The notes beneath the pieces were generated by a model. That model saw only the letters and a list, made by a program, of their open reading frames with translations. It was not told the DNA's origin and searched no databases. Below are positions 26,347-36,166 of a stretch of 64,000 nucleotides of DNA, piece after piece. Position numbers and translations under genes: made by a program. Position 1 is the first letter of the stretch; the number at the start of each line of letters is the position of its first letter. This DNA comes from Microbacterium paraoxydans (lineage in GTDB: Bacteria; Actinomycetota; Actinomycetes; Actinomycetales; Microbacteriaceae), in NCBI RefSeq assembly GCF_018224615.1, contig NZ_JAGTUK010000001.1:1-64000 (forward strand), read 5' to 3'.

Positions 26347-27452
26347 CGACCCCCGCCGCGCCGCCGAGCTTCGACGCGCGGCCGCTCACCGAGCCGGTCG
26401 ACGCCGCCGCGGTGCGCGCCTTCGCCGCAGAGCTGCGCGCCCGTCGCACGACCGGGGTCGCGGTGGGGACCGTGATCGCGATCGTCGCCCTGTCGATCGC
26501 GGCCCTGGTGTTCGTGCCGCTCCTGTTCTCCGTGATGCTCAGCCTCGCCGCCGCGACCGGGAGCCCCGGGGCCGCGGCGATCCCGATCGTGCTGCTCCTG
26601 CTCCTCGCGGCCGCGGTGGGCGTGCTGATCTGGATGCGCGTGCGGGCGACGCAGCTCACGCGGTATCGGCTGCACCGCTTCGCCCAAGCCAACGGCATGA
26701 CCTACGAGGCCAGCATCGCCGACCCCCCGCTGCCCGGGATGATCTTCAGCATCGGTCGGTCGCGCCTCGCCACCGACCTCGTGCGAGGAACCCGACCGCG
26801 GTTCGTGGAGTTCGGCAACTACCAGTACACGGTGCAGTCGGGGAAGAACTCCACCACCTACCGCTGGGGCTACGTCGCGGTGAAGCTCGACGTGCCGCTG
26901 CCCAACATCGTGCTCGACGCGAAGGGCAACAACGGCTTCGGCTCCAACCTCCCCGCCTCGTTCCAGCGCGCGCAACGGCTGTCGCTCGAGGGCGACTTCG
27001 ACCGGCACTTCACGCTGTACTGCCCCGAGGGCTACGAGCAGGACGCGCTCTACCTGTTCACGCCCGACATCATGGCGCGGTTCATCGACAACGCCGCGCA
27101 GCTCGACGTGGAGATCGTCGACGACTGGCTCTTCCTGTACACGCCGCGTGAGGCCTCGACCCTCGATCCCGCGACCTGGGCGTGGCTGTTCGGGGCGGTC
27201 GGCGCGCTGCTGACGAAGTTCGACCAGTGGGCCAGGTGGCGCGACGACCGTCTGGCTGCGCAGCGCCCGTCGCCCGCCGCGACCGGAGCCGCCGGCGGGC
27301 ACGCGCTGCCGTTCGCTCCCCCGGCCGGACTGCTCACTCCCCCGCCCGGCGTCGCGCCGCAGGGACGGCGACTCAAGCGCACCGGGACGTGGCTGCCCCT
27401 GATCGTCGTGATCGGCTTCGCGGCGTTCTGGCTGCTGACGCGCTGGAACTGA
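26343..27452 (+). CDS. Hypothetical membrane protein
   Basis: The 369-residue protein has two membrane helices near the N-terminus (about 38-62 and 77-98) and one at the very C-terminus (about 348-366). The long middle part includes FANGM-like and FGNYQYTVQSGKNSTTYRWGY blocks, predicted cytoplasmic or external beta structure. A Pro/Ala-rich stretch precedes the last helix. It is coupled to the preceding soluble protein. The function is unknown. Confidence 0.65.
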   Translation: MTTPAAPPSFDARPLTEPVDAAAVRAFAAELRARRTTGVAVGTVIAIVALSIAALVFVPLLFSVMLSLAAATGSPGAAAIPIVLLLLLAAAVGVLIWMRVRATQLTRYRLHRFAQANGMTYEASIADPPLPGMIFSIGRSRLATDLVRGTRPRFVEFGNYQYTVQSGKNSTTYRWGYVAVKLDVPLPNIVLDAKGNNGFGSNLPASFQRAQRLSLEGDFDRHFTLYCPEGYEQDALYLFTPDIMARFIDNAAQLDVEIVDDWLFLYTPREASTLDPATWAWLFGAVGALLTKFDQWARWRDDRLAAQRPSPAATGAAGGHALPFAPPAGLLTPPPGVAPQGRRLKRTGTWLPLIVVIGFAAFWLLTRWN

Positions 27453-27677
27453 GCGCGGTCCGAAGTGGGGGTGGGTGCCGTCTGGGGATCAGCTCCCACC
27501 CCATCCCCCCTCGGGATCGAAAGGAATTCGACGTTCCCTCCGCATGACGGCGATGCCGTCGCGCCCGCCCGGCCAGCTGGGGACTGACACCGCGGGCGCC
27601 TGCCGAGATGGTATACCGGTCGACGTTGCGCTCGGTTGCGTCCATGCAGACGCATGCGCTTCCCCCGTGCGAGGCGG
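27453..27677. other. Intergenic, convergent 3' ends
   Basis: This 225-bp region separates the membrane protein and the dehydrogenase. GGGGTGGG (27468-27475) pairs with CCCACCCC (27495-27502) over a 19-nt loop, a weak terminator candidate. An isolated GGTATACC palindrome lies near 27610. No gene is seen. Confidence 0.4.
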
Positions 27678-28424
27678 TCAGCGGGCCGACCAGCCGCCGT
27701 CCATCGTGTAGCTCGCCCCCGTCACCATGCCGGCCGCGTCGCCCGCCAGCCACACTACGAGCGCGGCGACCTCCTCCGGTTCCACGAGGCGCTTGATCGC
27801 CGACTCGGTCAGCAGCACGCGCTCCAGCACCTCGTTCTCCGGGATGCCGTGCACGCGCGCCTGATCCGCGATCTGCCGCTCCACCAGGGGCGTGCGCACG
27901 TAGCCGGGGTTCACGCAGGTGCTGGTGACGCCGTGCTCCGCGCCCTCCAGGGCCGTGACCTTCGACAGGCCCTCCAGCCCGTGCTTCGCCGCGACGTACG
28001 CCGCCTTGAACGGCGAGGCCCGCAGGCCGTGCACGCTCGACAGGTTCACGACCCGCCCGAACCCGCGCTCGTACATGCCGGGCAGGGCCGCGCGGATCAG
28101 CAGGAACGGCGCCTCCAGCATCAGCCGCAGCAGCAGCGAGAAGCGCTCCGGCTCGAAGTCCTCGATGGGGCTCACGTGCTGCACCCCCGCGTTGTTCACG
28201 AGGATGTCGGTGTCGAGGCGCACGGCGGCGAGCGCCGCGACGTCCGACAGGTCGACCTCCCACGCCTCCCCGCCGATCTCGGCCGCCAGGCTCCGCGCCG
28301 CGTCGCCGTCGATGTCGGCCACCGTGACGCGGGCCCCCGCCGCGGAGAGCGCCCTGGCGCATGCCGCGCCGATCCCGCTCGCTCCCCCCGTGACGAGGGC
28401 CGTGCGTCCGTGCAGATCCGTCAT
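27678..28424 (-). CDS. Short-chain dehydrogenase, 3-hydroxybutyrate dehydrogenase-like
   Basis: The 248-residue protein has the NAD motif TGGASGIG, ADIDGD after strand 2 (acidic, so NAD-dependent), NNAGVQHVSPIEDF, and catalytic Ser in NLSSVHG with YVAAK. The motif NAGVQHV and the C-terminal GASYTMDGGW match D-beta-hydroxybutyrate dehydrogenases. It would oxidise 3-hydroxybutyrate to acetoacetate. It overlaps the MHS transporter by 4 bp, so uptake and oxidation of a hydroxy acid are coupled. Confidence 0.85.
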   Translation of the reverse strand: MTDLHGRTALVTGGASGIGAACARALSAAGARVTVADIDGDAARSLAAEIGGEAWEVDLSDVAALAAVRLDTDILVNNAGVQHVSPIEDFEPERFSLLLRLMLEAPFLLIRAALPGMYERGFGRVVNLSSVHGLRASPFKAAYVAAKHGLEGLSKVTALEGAEHGVTSTCVNPGYVRTPLVERQIADQARVHGIPENEVLERVLLTESAIKRLVEPEEVAALVVWLAGDAAGMVTGASYTMDGGWSAR

Positions 28425-29797
28425 GCCGTGACCCTCGCCGCCTCGGCGCGGGCGGCCGTGCGGGCGGCGTCCTCCTCGTCGATGGCCTGCAGCGAGATAC
28501 CCGTGGTCTCCCGCAGCGACAGCACGGCGACCGCGGTGACCACGCACGCGAACACGATGTAGATCGCGATCGGCAGCCACGACCCGAAATCGCGCAGCCA
28601 CTGGATCGCGAGGATCGGCGCGAGCGAACCGGCCAGGATCGCCGTGACCTGCGAGCCCAGCGAGACACCCGAGTACCGCATCCGGGTGGGGAACAGCTCC
28701 GCCATCACGGCCGGCTGCGGCGCGTACATGAAGGCGTGGAAGCACAGGCCGATCGTCACGGCGAGCACGATCAGCGCCGGGTTGAGGGTGTCGAACAGCG
28801 GGAAGGCGAAGAACGCCCAGGTTGCGCTGAGGATCGCCCCGGTCAGGTACACCGGCTTGCGGCCCCACCGGTCGGCGAGCCGTCCGACCTGCGGAATGAC
28901 CGCGAAGTGCACGACGTGGGCGATCAGCAGCGCGAGCAGCAGCTGGCTCGTGTCGTACTCGTGCACGGTCTTGAGGTAGACGATCGTGAAGCTCACCACG
29001 ATGTAATAGACGATGTTCTCCGCGAACCGGAGCCCCATGGCCTGCACGATGCCGACCGGGTAGCGGCGCAGCACCTCGACCACGCCGTAGGAGGTGGACT
29101 TCTCCGCCTCCACCTGGGCCTTCGCCTCCAGGAAGATCGGGGCCTCCTCGACGTGACGGCGGATGTAGTAGCCGACGAGCACGATCACGGCGGAGAGCCA
29201 GAACGCGATGCGCCAGCCCCACTCGAGGAACGCCGCCGAGCTCATGACCCACGAGCTCACGAGCAGCACGAGCGTGGCGAGCAGGTTGCCCACCGGCACC
29301 GCGGCCTGGGGCCAGCTCGACCAGAAGGCGCGCGAGCGGTCGGGGCTCTGCTCGGCGACCAGCAGCACCGCGCCGCCCCATTCGCCGCCCACCGCGAAGC
29401 CCTGGATGAAGCGCAGCGCCACGAGCATCGCGGGGGCCCAGTAGCCGATGCTCTGGAACCCGGGCAGGCAGCCCATCAGGAAGGTCGCGGCGCCGACGAT
29501 GATGATCGTGGCCTGGAGCGTGGGCTTGCGACCGAAGCGGTCGCCGATCTGCCCGAACACGATGCCGCCGAGGGGGCGGGCGATGAAGCCGACCGCGTAG
29601 GTGACGAACGCCGCGATGATGCCGTCGAGCGGCGATCCGGTCGCCGGGAAGAAGTACGTGCCGAACACGAGGCTGGCGGCGGTGGCGTAGAGGAAGAACT
29701 CGTACCACTCGACGACCGTCCCGGCCATCGAGGCCGCGACGACGCGCTTCAGCTTGGACGGGGAGGTCGCGGGGGATGCCGCAGTGGGGGATGCCAT
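28421..29797 (-). CDS. MHS-family MFS transporter
   Basis: The ATG of MASPTAASPA follows AAGGAGAG; the protein is 458 residues. It has twelve membrane helices and family motifs VVEWYEFFLYAT and GQIGDRFGRKPTL, then GGEWGGAVLLVAEQSP. MHS transporters carry metabolites such as organic acids with protons. With the hydroxybutyrate-type dehydrogenase downstream, a hydroxy acid is the likely substrate. It is divergent from a LysR gene. Confidence 0.9.
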   Translation of the reverse strand: MASPTAASPATSPSKLKRVVAASMAGTVVEWYEFFLYATAASLVFGTYFFPATGSPLDGIIAAFVTYAVGFIARPLGGIVFGQIGDRFGRKPTLQATIIIVGAATFLMGCLPGFQSIGYWAPAMLVALRFIQGFAVGGEWGGAVLLVAEQSPDRSRAFWSSWPQAAVPVGNLLATLVLLVSSWVMSSAAFLEWGWRIAFWLSAVIVLVGYYIRRHVEEAPIFLEAKAQVEAEKSTSYGVVEVLRRYPVGIVQAMGLRFAENIVYYIVVSFTIVYLKTVHEYDTSQLLLALLIAHVVHFAVIPQVGRLADRWGRKPVYLTGAILSATWAFFAFPLFDTLNPALIVLAVTIGLCFHAFMYAPQPAVMAELFPTRMRYSGVSLGSQVTAILAGSLAPILAIQWLRDFGSWLPIAIYIVFACVVTAVAVLSLRETTGISLQAIDEEDAARTAARAEAARVTA

Positions 29798-29809
29798 GTC
29801 TCTCCTTCG

Positions 29810-29827
29810 GGTGTCGACGGTGACACC
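29810..29827. promoter_or_regulatory. Candidate LysR-site inverted repeat
   Basis: GGTGTC (29810-29815), spacer GACGGT, GACACC (29822-29827) lies upstream of the transporter start. A second repeat, GGCAT-6-ATGCC, is at 29853-29868. Either may be the site of the divergent LysR protein; neither is a clear T-N11-A box. Confidence 0.3.
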
Positions 29828-29901
29828 TCCCGACCAGTGTCGGTAGCGGGGCGGCATGCAGCAATGCCCAGTCGCGCGCAGCCACTGTGCATAATTGCAG
29901 A

Positions 29902-30816
29902 GTGGAGGCGGCGAAGCGACCCCGGGCAGACGATTTGCTCGTGCTGCTCGCCGTCGCCCGCACCGGCCGCTACACCAGCGCCGCCGCGCACCTCGGCCTC
30001 GACCACACCACGGTGGCGCGCCGCATCGCCGCCCTCGAGGATGCGCTCGGCGGACGGGTGGTCGCGCAGTCGGCGTCGGGGTGGGAGCTCACCGACCTCG
30101 GCCGCACCGCTGCGGAGACCGGCGGCCGCATCGAGGCCGCGCTGTCGCAGCTCGACGACGGCGGCACCGAGACGCCCGACCCGATCGCCGGGGTCGTGCG
30201 GATGTCGGCCACGGACGGGTTCAGCGCCTACATCGCCGCGCCCGCGATCGCCGACCTGCGCCTGACGCACCCGCGGCTGACCGTGGAGATCGTCGCCGCG
30301 ACCCGCCGCGCCGCCGAGCACCGCGCCGGCCTCGACCTCGAGGTGGTGGTGGGCGCGCCGCAGACCCGTCGCGCCCACGCGGTCAAGCTCGGGACCTACA
30401 CCCTCGGCATGTACGCGTCGCGCGACTACCTCGACCGGGCGGGCACCCCCGCCACGCGCGAGGAGCTGGAACGACACCGCCTGGTGTACTTCGTCGACTC
30501 GATGCTGCAGGTGGATGCGCTCGACCTGCCGCGACGACTCGTGCCCGGCATGCAGGACGGCCTCACCTCCACCAACGTGTTCGTGCACGTCGAGGCCACC
30601 AGGGCGGGCGCGGGCATCGGGCTGCTGCCGTGCTTCGCCGCCGACCGCCACGACGACCTCGTGCGACTGCTGCCGTCGGTGTTCGCCGAGAAGCTGCCCT
30701 ACTACATGGTCGCCCGGCCGGAGTCGCTGCGCCTGCCGGCCGTCGCCGCCCTCGCCGACGCACTGCGCGCCCGCACCCGCGCCTCCCGGGCCATGCTCGA
30801 CGGCCTCAGCGCCTGA
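29902..30816 (+). CDS. LysR-family regulator
   Basis: I chose the GTG at 29902: CATAAT at 29890-29895 is a -10 placed so that transcription would begin at this codon, giving a leaderless mRNA. The ATG at 29887 would sit in the promoter. The 304-residue protein has an N-terminal HTH (LLVLLAVARTGRYTSAAAHL, TVARRIAALEDALGG) and a periplasmic-binding-type effector domain. It is divergent from the MHS transporter and likely controls it. Confidence 0.88.
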   Translation: MEAAKRPRADDLLVLLAVARTGRYTSAAAHLGLDHTTVARRIAALEDALGGRVVAQSASGWELTDLGRTAAETGGRIEAALSQLDDGGTETPDPIAGVVRMSATDGFSAYIAAPAIADLRLTHPRLTVEIVAATRRAAEHRAGLDLEVVVGAPQTRRAHAVKLGTYTLGMYASRDYLDRAGTPATREELERHRLVYFVDSMLQVDALDLPRRLVPGMQDGLTSTNVFVHVEATRAGAGIGLLPCFAADRHDDLVRLLPSVFAEKLPYYMVARPESLRLPAVAALADALRARTRASRAMLDGLSA

Positions 30817-30906
30817 GCGTCGCCCTGGCGTCCGTGTCAGCAGGCAGTGTGGGCTACACCTCAAGCGACGGCCGCAACGAGGCCACGGCATCAGTCGATA
30901 GCAGTG

Positions 30907-30949
30907 CACGGGAGGGGGCGGACGCTTTCAGCCTCCGCCCCCTCCCGTG
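30907..30949 (+). terminator. Strong hairpin terminator after the LysR gene
   Basis: CACGGGAGGGGGCGGA (30907-30922) pairs perfectly with TCCGCCCCCTCCCGTG (30934-30949): 16 bp, 11-nt loop. It lies 91 bp past the LysR stop and 16 bp before the insertion sequence. Confidence 0.7.
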
Positions 30950-30960
30950 TCTGATTCGCT

Positions 30961-31752
30961 CTAGGGCGTGTTGCTAAAGGCTGATTCGTGGTGTGCGGGT
31001 GACGCTCGGAGCGCGTCGCGTACTGAGATCTCCGATGAGGCCTGGGCTGTGATCGGGCCGCTGTTTCCTGCCGTGAAGGCGACGGGGCGTCCGCCGGTGG
31101 ATCGCCGCGCTGTCGTTGAGGCGACCGCGTGGCGATACCGGACCGGCGCGCCATGGCGGGATGTCCCTGAGCGATTCGGGAACTGGAACACGATCTACAA
31201 GAACTTCAACCGATGGTCCGCACAGGGCGTCTGGGCACGGGTGCTCGAGAAGACGCAGTCGCTCGCGCATCAACGAGGCGAACTGGACTGGGTCGCTTCG
31301 ATCAACTCGACCATCGTGCGCGTGCACCAGCACGGCGCGACCCTGAAGCGCGACACAGGGGGCTCGGTCGAACTACAAGAAGTTCGGCGCCGAGCCTCCT
31401 GACCACGCGATCGGCGGCTCCCGCGGTGGGCTGACGACCAAGAACCACCTGGTCTGCGACGGGCGAGCCCGGGCGCTGGCGTTCGTGCTGACGCCCGCGC
31501 AGGCGGCGGACACGAGCATGCTCCCCGAACGCGACGACCAGATCGCCCACCGCCGCAAGCACCCCGGCCGCCCCATCGACTTCGGGCGCGAGCAGAAGGA
31601 GCGCTACAAGCGCCGCAACGTCGTCGAACGCTGCTTCAACAAGCTCAAGCAGTGGCGCGGCATCGCGATGCGATCAGACAAGACCGCCCGCAACTACCAC
31701 TCCGCCATCTGCCTCGCCGCGACACTCCAATGGGTTTAGCAACACCCCCTAG
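30961..31752 (+). mobile_element. IS5/IS427-type insertion sequence, degraded
   Basis: The element spans 30965-31748 (784 bp). The ends are GGCGTGTTGCTAAA and, inverted, GGGGTGTTGCTAAA (one mismatch). It is flanked by CTAG at 30961-30964 and 31749-31752, a 4-bp target duplication usual for this group. The element is shorter than the roughly 0.9 kb I would expect, because the transposase has an internal deletion. The right-hand CTAG supplies the TAG stop of the next gene. Confidence 0.85.
30968..31739 (+). pseudogene. IS5-family transposase, inactive
   Basis: The N-terminal part (ISDEAWAVIGPLFP, YRTGAPWRDVPERFGNWNTIYK) is read in one frame to 31402. The C-terminal part (SNYKKFGAEPPDHAIGGSRGGLTTKNH ... 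RRNVVERCFNKLKQWRG) is in the +1 frame. The first catalytic Asp is changed to Asn (VASINSTIVR instead of the usual D-STIVR). The stretch between TSML and PERDDQ, which normally holds about 45-50 residues with the second Asp (VLADKGY type), is missing. Three independent lesions make it dead unless helped in trans. Confidence 0.85.
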
Positions 31753-32282
31753 TCGCCTGGCGTCGGGTCAGTGACGTCGGCGGCACCGAACAGCAAACTG
31801 TCGACGACCTGGTCGCGCCGGGCCGGCCGCGCGGTGGTGTACCTCAGCAGATCTTCGAAGTGAGAGAACACGACGACCGCTTCTTCGAACTCTGGCTCGG
31901 AACCGTGGACGACTGCTCCGTCGTCTCGCACCGCCAGGTACTCGTATCCGTTGCGAACGGAAAGCAGGATGGGTGCGTGGCGCCTCCAGAAACGGGAGAC
32001 CGCGACCGCCTCATCATCCGTCGTCGCAGCCTGGATGCTCAGCAGTTCACACTCGTTCCACGCGAACGCCCCCTCCGCGCCGGTCGAGTAGTCGTCGCGG
32101 GACAAGAACCACACCGTCTCGTCTGAGCTCGACAGGAGTGAGAACGAGGACACCCAGCGGATCACCGTTTCGGGTGCCGCGCGCAGCGGGGAGGGAACGC
32201 CGTTCTCCATCGACGTCGGCGGCTCAAACGTCCACCCGGCTTCCTGCAAGGTTCCGGCGGCACTTCGGAAGAGTTCCGGCAT
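31749..32282 (-). CDS. SUKH/SMI1-KNR4-like immunity protein, orphan
   Basis: The 177-residue protein lacks a signal peptide and membrane helices. The block LLSVRNGYEYLAVRDDGAVVHGSEPEFEEAVVVFSHFEDLL follows the pattern of SMI1/KNR4 (SUKH) immunity proteins, with a Gly-Tyr-Glu-Tyr strand and an acidic loop. SUKH proteins neutralise secreted or contact-delivered toxins. No toxin gene is near. The IS ends exactly at its stop codon and an IS remnant lies just upstream, so it was probably brought in or shuffled by the element. GC is lower than in neighbours. Confidence 0.55.
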   Translation of the reverse strand: MPELFRSAAGTLQEAGWTFEPPTSMENGVPSPLRAAPETVIRWVSSFSLLSSSDETVWFLSRDDYSTGAEGAFAWNECELLSIQAATTDDEAVAVSRFWRRHAPILLSVRNGYEYLAVRDDGAVVHGSEPEFEEAVVVFSHFEDLLRYTTARPARRDQVVDSLLFGAADVTDPTPGD

Positions 32283-32326
32283 GCTCCCAGGCTACCGATC
32301 CGCCTGGCATAGGCAGGCGGTCACCA

Positions 32327-32410
32327 AGCCCAGGCCTCATCGGAGATCTCAGTACGCGACACGCTCCAAGCGTCACCCGCACACCACGAATCAACCTTCA
32401 GCAACACGCC
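32327..32410 (-). mobile_element. Inverted 84-bp remnant of the same IS left end
   Basis: On the minus strand these 84 bases match 30965-31048 with four differences, all transitions. The terminal GGCGTGTTGC end is at 32410. Only the left end is left. With the larger copy it brackets the SUKH-like gene in inverted orientation, like the ruins of a composite transposon. Confidence 0.85.
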
Positions 32411-32758
32411 TTAGTTCTCCTCGTCAACGACGAGCCGTTGATGCCGTTTCGACAACACCAGGGCGACGCGACGCCCGAAGCTCTCGCCCCTCAACGCGGG
32501 GTCGCCTCCGCTCGCTGCTGCCGCCGTGAGAAGCGTGGTCAGCACCGCAACGATTGCAAAGATTGGTCCCATCCACGGAGCATGAGTACCAGCAGCGATG
32601 CTCGCAATAACGACCGATGCAACGATGAGCAGTCCCGCTACCAAGCTAGCCGCCTTATGGCGGCTTGAGCGTGCAGCCCCCAGCGTCAAGCCAGCGCTGA
32701 TCGCAAGAGCTGCTGTGAGGATGTAGGCGAGAACTTCACCACTACTTCCAAGATCCAC
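32411..32758 (-). CDS. Small membrane protein, uncharacterised
   Basis: A GTG start (VDLGSSGEV) after GGAG gives 115 residues. Three hydrophobic helices (about 8-28, 40-60 and 66-86) are followed by a basic tail (RRVALVLSKRHQR). The stop TAA lies at the junction with the IS remnant, so the original C-terminus may have been changed by the insertion. GC is clearly lower than in flanking genes. I do not recognise it. Confidence 0.5.
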   Translation of the reverse strand: MDLGSSGEVLAYILTAALAISAGLTLGAARSSRHKAASLVAGLLIVASVVIASIAAGTHAPWMGPIFAIVAVLTTLLTAAAASGGDPALRGESFGRRVALVLSKRHQRLVVDEEN

Positions 32759-32879
32759 CAGAGCTCCGTGCCACTGTTGGCCTTCGCCTTCGTCGGTAGT
32801 GCGGCCACGACGTCGATGCCGAGCTCGCCCGTCGCCTCGACCGCCACAGGATCGACAGAGGAAAACTATCGACGGCGAC

Positions 32880-33269
32880 TCAGCCGAGCAGACCGAGGGA
32901 CTCCAGTTCCGCGGGGGTGAGCATGCGCGAGCGCAGGAGGAACCGCATCCCGGTCGGCCCCTCCACGCTGAACCCCGCACCGCGCCCCGGCACCACGTCG
33001 ATCGTGAGGTGCGTGTACTTCCAGTACTCGAACTGCGCGGCCGACATGAACACCTCGACCCCCTGCGGCAGCCCCACCTCGAGCCGGCCGAGCAGCACGT
33101 CGCCCGGACCGGTGAGGAACATCCCCACGGGGTAGCACATGGGCGCGGAGCCATCGCAGCAGCCGCCCGACTGGTGGAACATCAGCGGGCCGTGCTGCAC
33201 GGTCAGCTCGCGCACGAGCGCCGCGGCGGCCTCCGTCACCGCGACCCGTTCGGCCGTGCTCGTGGTCAT
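32880..33269 (-). CDS. DUF779 protein (acetaldehyde dehydrogenase-associated)
   Basis: The 129-residue protein has the family block MFHQSGGCCDGSAPMCYPVGMFLTG with clustered Cys, then DVLLGRLEVG and FEYWKYTHLTIDVVPGRG. DUF779 proteins nearly always sit next to acetaldehyde dehydrogenases; their role is not established, though the Cys cluster suggests metal or redox chemistry. Here it follows the dehydrogenase by 114 bp on the same strand. Confidence 0.9.
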   Translation of the reverse strand: MTTSTAERVAVTEAAAALVRELTVQHGPLMFHQSGGCCDGSAPMCYPVGMFLTGPGDVLLGRLEVGLPQGVEVFMSAAQFEYWKYTHLTIDVVPGRGAGFSVEGPTGMRFLLRSRMLTPAELESLGLLG

Positions 33270-33383
33270 GACCTCGTCCTTCCGTGTGTCCGGTCGCCGC
33301 GCGAGACCCGGCCGCTCTTCGCGTCGCTCGCTCGACGACCGGAGGGTTCCGGGCGGACGCCCCGCGCCCGCCCGGACGGCCGA

Positions 33384-34934
<1,551 letters not shown>

Positions 34935-35044
34935 GGGGGTCTCCTTCGACGGTGGGCCGCGGCGTCGGTGCTCAGCGGCTGCCTCCGACGGTAGGCCGCG
35001 CCCCGTTGCACCCCCGTGCGCAACGTTGCAGGAGGTTGCACGCC

Positions 35045-36157
35045 TCAGGAGAGCGACGCGGCGAACGCCCGGAACCGCTCGGCCATGGCCGCCGGCGCCT
35101 CGGCGACCGTGAAGTGCCCGCCGTGCTCCAGCCGCTCGAACACCCGCAGGTCGCGGTAGAACCGCCGCGCGAGGCCTTCGGGGTAGTCGTGCTCGTGGCG
35201 CTGGATGAACACGGCAGCGGGCACCGTGACCTCGGGCATCGGAGCGGGGGTGTCTGCGCCCTCGTAGTACGGGCGGAACGAGCTCGCGATGCTCTGCGTG
35301 ACCCAGTAGATCATCGCCTCGGTGAGGATGCGGTCGCGCGAGAGGACGGCCTCGACCGCGGCCGGATCGTCGCCCGGGGTGTCGGCCCACTCCGACAGCT
35401 TCTCCGCGACCCACGCCAGCAGCCCGGCCGGGGAGTCGTTGAGCGCGGCGGCGAGCGTGTCGGGACGCGCCCACTGCACGTGCCCGTACGAGCCGTTCGG
35501 GCCGTGCTCGGCGTCGAGCCGGGCGAAGAACGCCGTCACCTCGGGGTCGTCGCTGGCGGCCCGCTCCTCCGGGGTGCCGAAGTGCGCGTGGGTGGCCACG
35601 ATTCCCGCCACCTGCTCCGGATACGACGCCGCGATGAGGTCGCTCACGTTCGCGGAGACGTCTTCGCCGTAGGTGAGGTACGACGTGTAGCCGAGCACCT
35701 CGGTCATGAGGCGGTGCATGGTGTCGGCGAACCGGCGCTCGTCGGCCGGCCCGTCTGCATAGGGCGGCGAGAACGCGAAGCCCGGCAGGCTCGCGACCAC
35801 CACGTGCAGGTCGGGCAGGAGCGCCGCCACGTCGAGCTGCAGCGCGAACGTGTGCGGCCAGCCGTGCATGATGAGCAGGGCCGGGGCGTCGGCGCGGTCG
35901 GAGCGCAGGTGCGCGAAGTGCACGTCGGTGCCGCCGACCTCGGCGAGGAACTGCGGGAACCCGTTCAGCCATTCCTCACGCGCCCGCCAGTCCCACGTCG
36001 CCCAGGAGTCGACCAGCTCGCGCAGCCACGTCGCGCTCATGCCGGAGCGCATGCGCCGCGGGGAGTCGTCGAGCAGGCGGGCGTGGCGCAGGCGGTCGCG
36101 CAGATCGTCGAGCACGGCGTCGGGCACGTGGACGCGGAACGGGCGGATCTCGGTCAT
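35045..36157 (-). CDS. Epoxide hydrolase-family alpha/beta hydrolase
   Basis: The 370-residue protein has the epoxide-hydrolase N-terminal region ([32 protein letters not shown] block) and the oxyanion motif MHGWPHTF. The probable nucleophile is Asp in [12 protein letters not shown]; this differs from the common GGDWG but is an accepted variant. His in HGGHFTVAE completes the triad. It would open epoxides to diols. Placed 9 bp after the GAF regulator and upstream of the aldehyde dehydrogenase, it may feed aldehyde oxidation. Confidence 0.8.
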   Translation of the reverse strand: MTEIRPFRVHVPDAVLDDLRDRLRHARLLDDSPRRMRSGMSATWLRELVDSWATWDWRAREEWLNGFPQFLAEVGGTDVHFAHLRSDRADAPALLIMHGWPHTFALQLDVAALLPDLHVVVASLPGFAFSPPYADGPADERRFADTMHRLMTEVLGYTSYLTYGEDVSANVSDLIAASYPEQVAGIVATHAHFGTPEERAASDDPEVTAFFARLDAEHGPNGSYGHVQWARPDTLAAALNDSPAGLLAWVAEKLSEWADTPGDDPAAVEAVLSRDRILTEAMIYWVTQSIASSFRPYYEGADTPAPMPEVTVPAAVFIQRHEHDYPEGLARRFYRDLRVFERLEHGGHFTVAEAPAAMAERFRAFAASLS

Positions 36158-36166
36158 GCCCGGACG

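Noticed and set aside
27610..27617. GGTATACC as a second operator of the EamA-linked TetR
   Set aside because: Only part of the TATAC-N6-GTATA site is present and the spacing is wrong; it lies between convergent gene ends.
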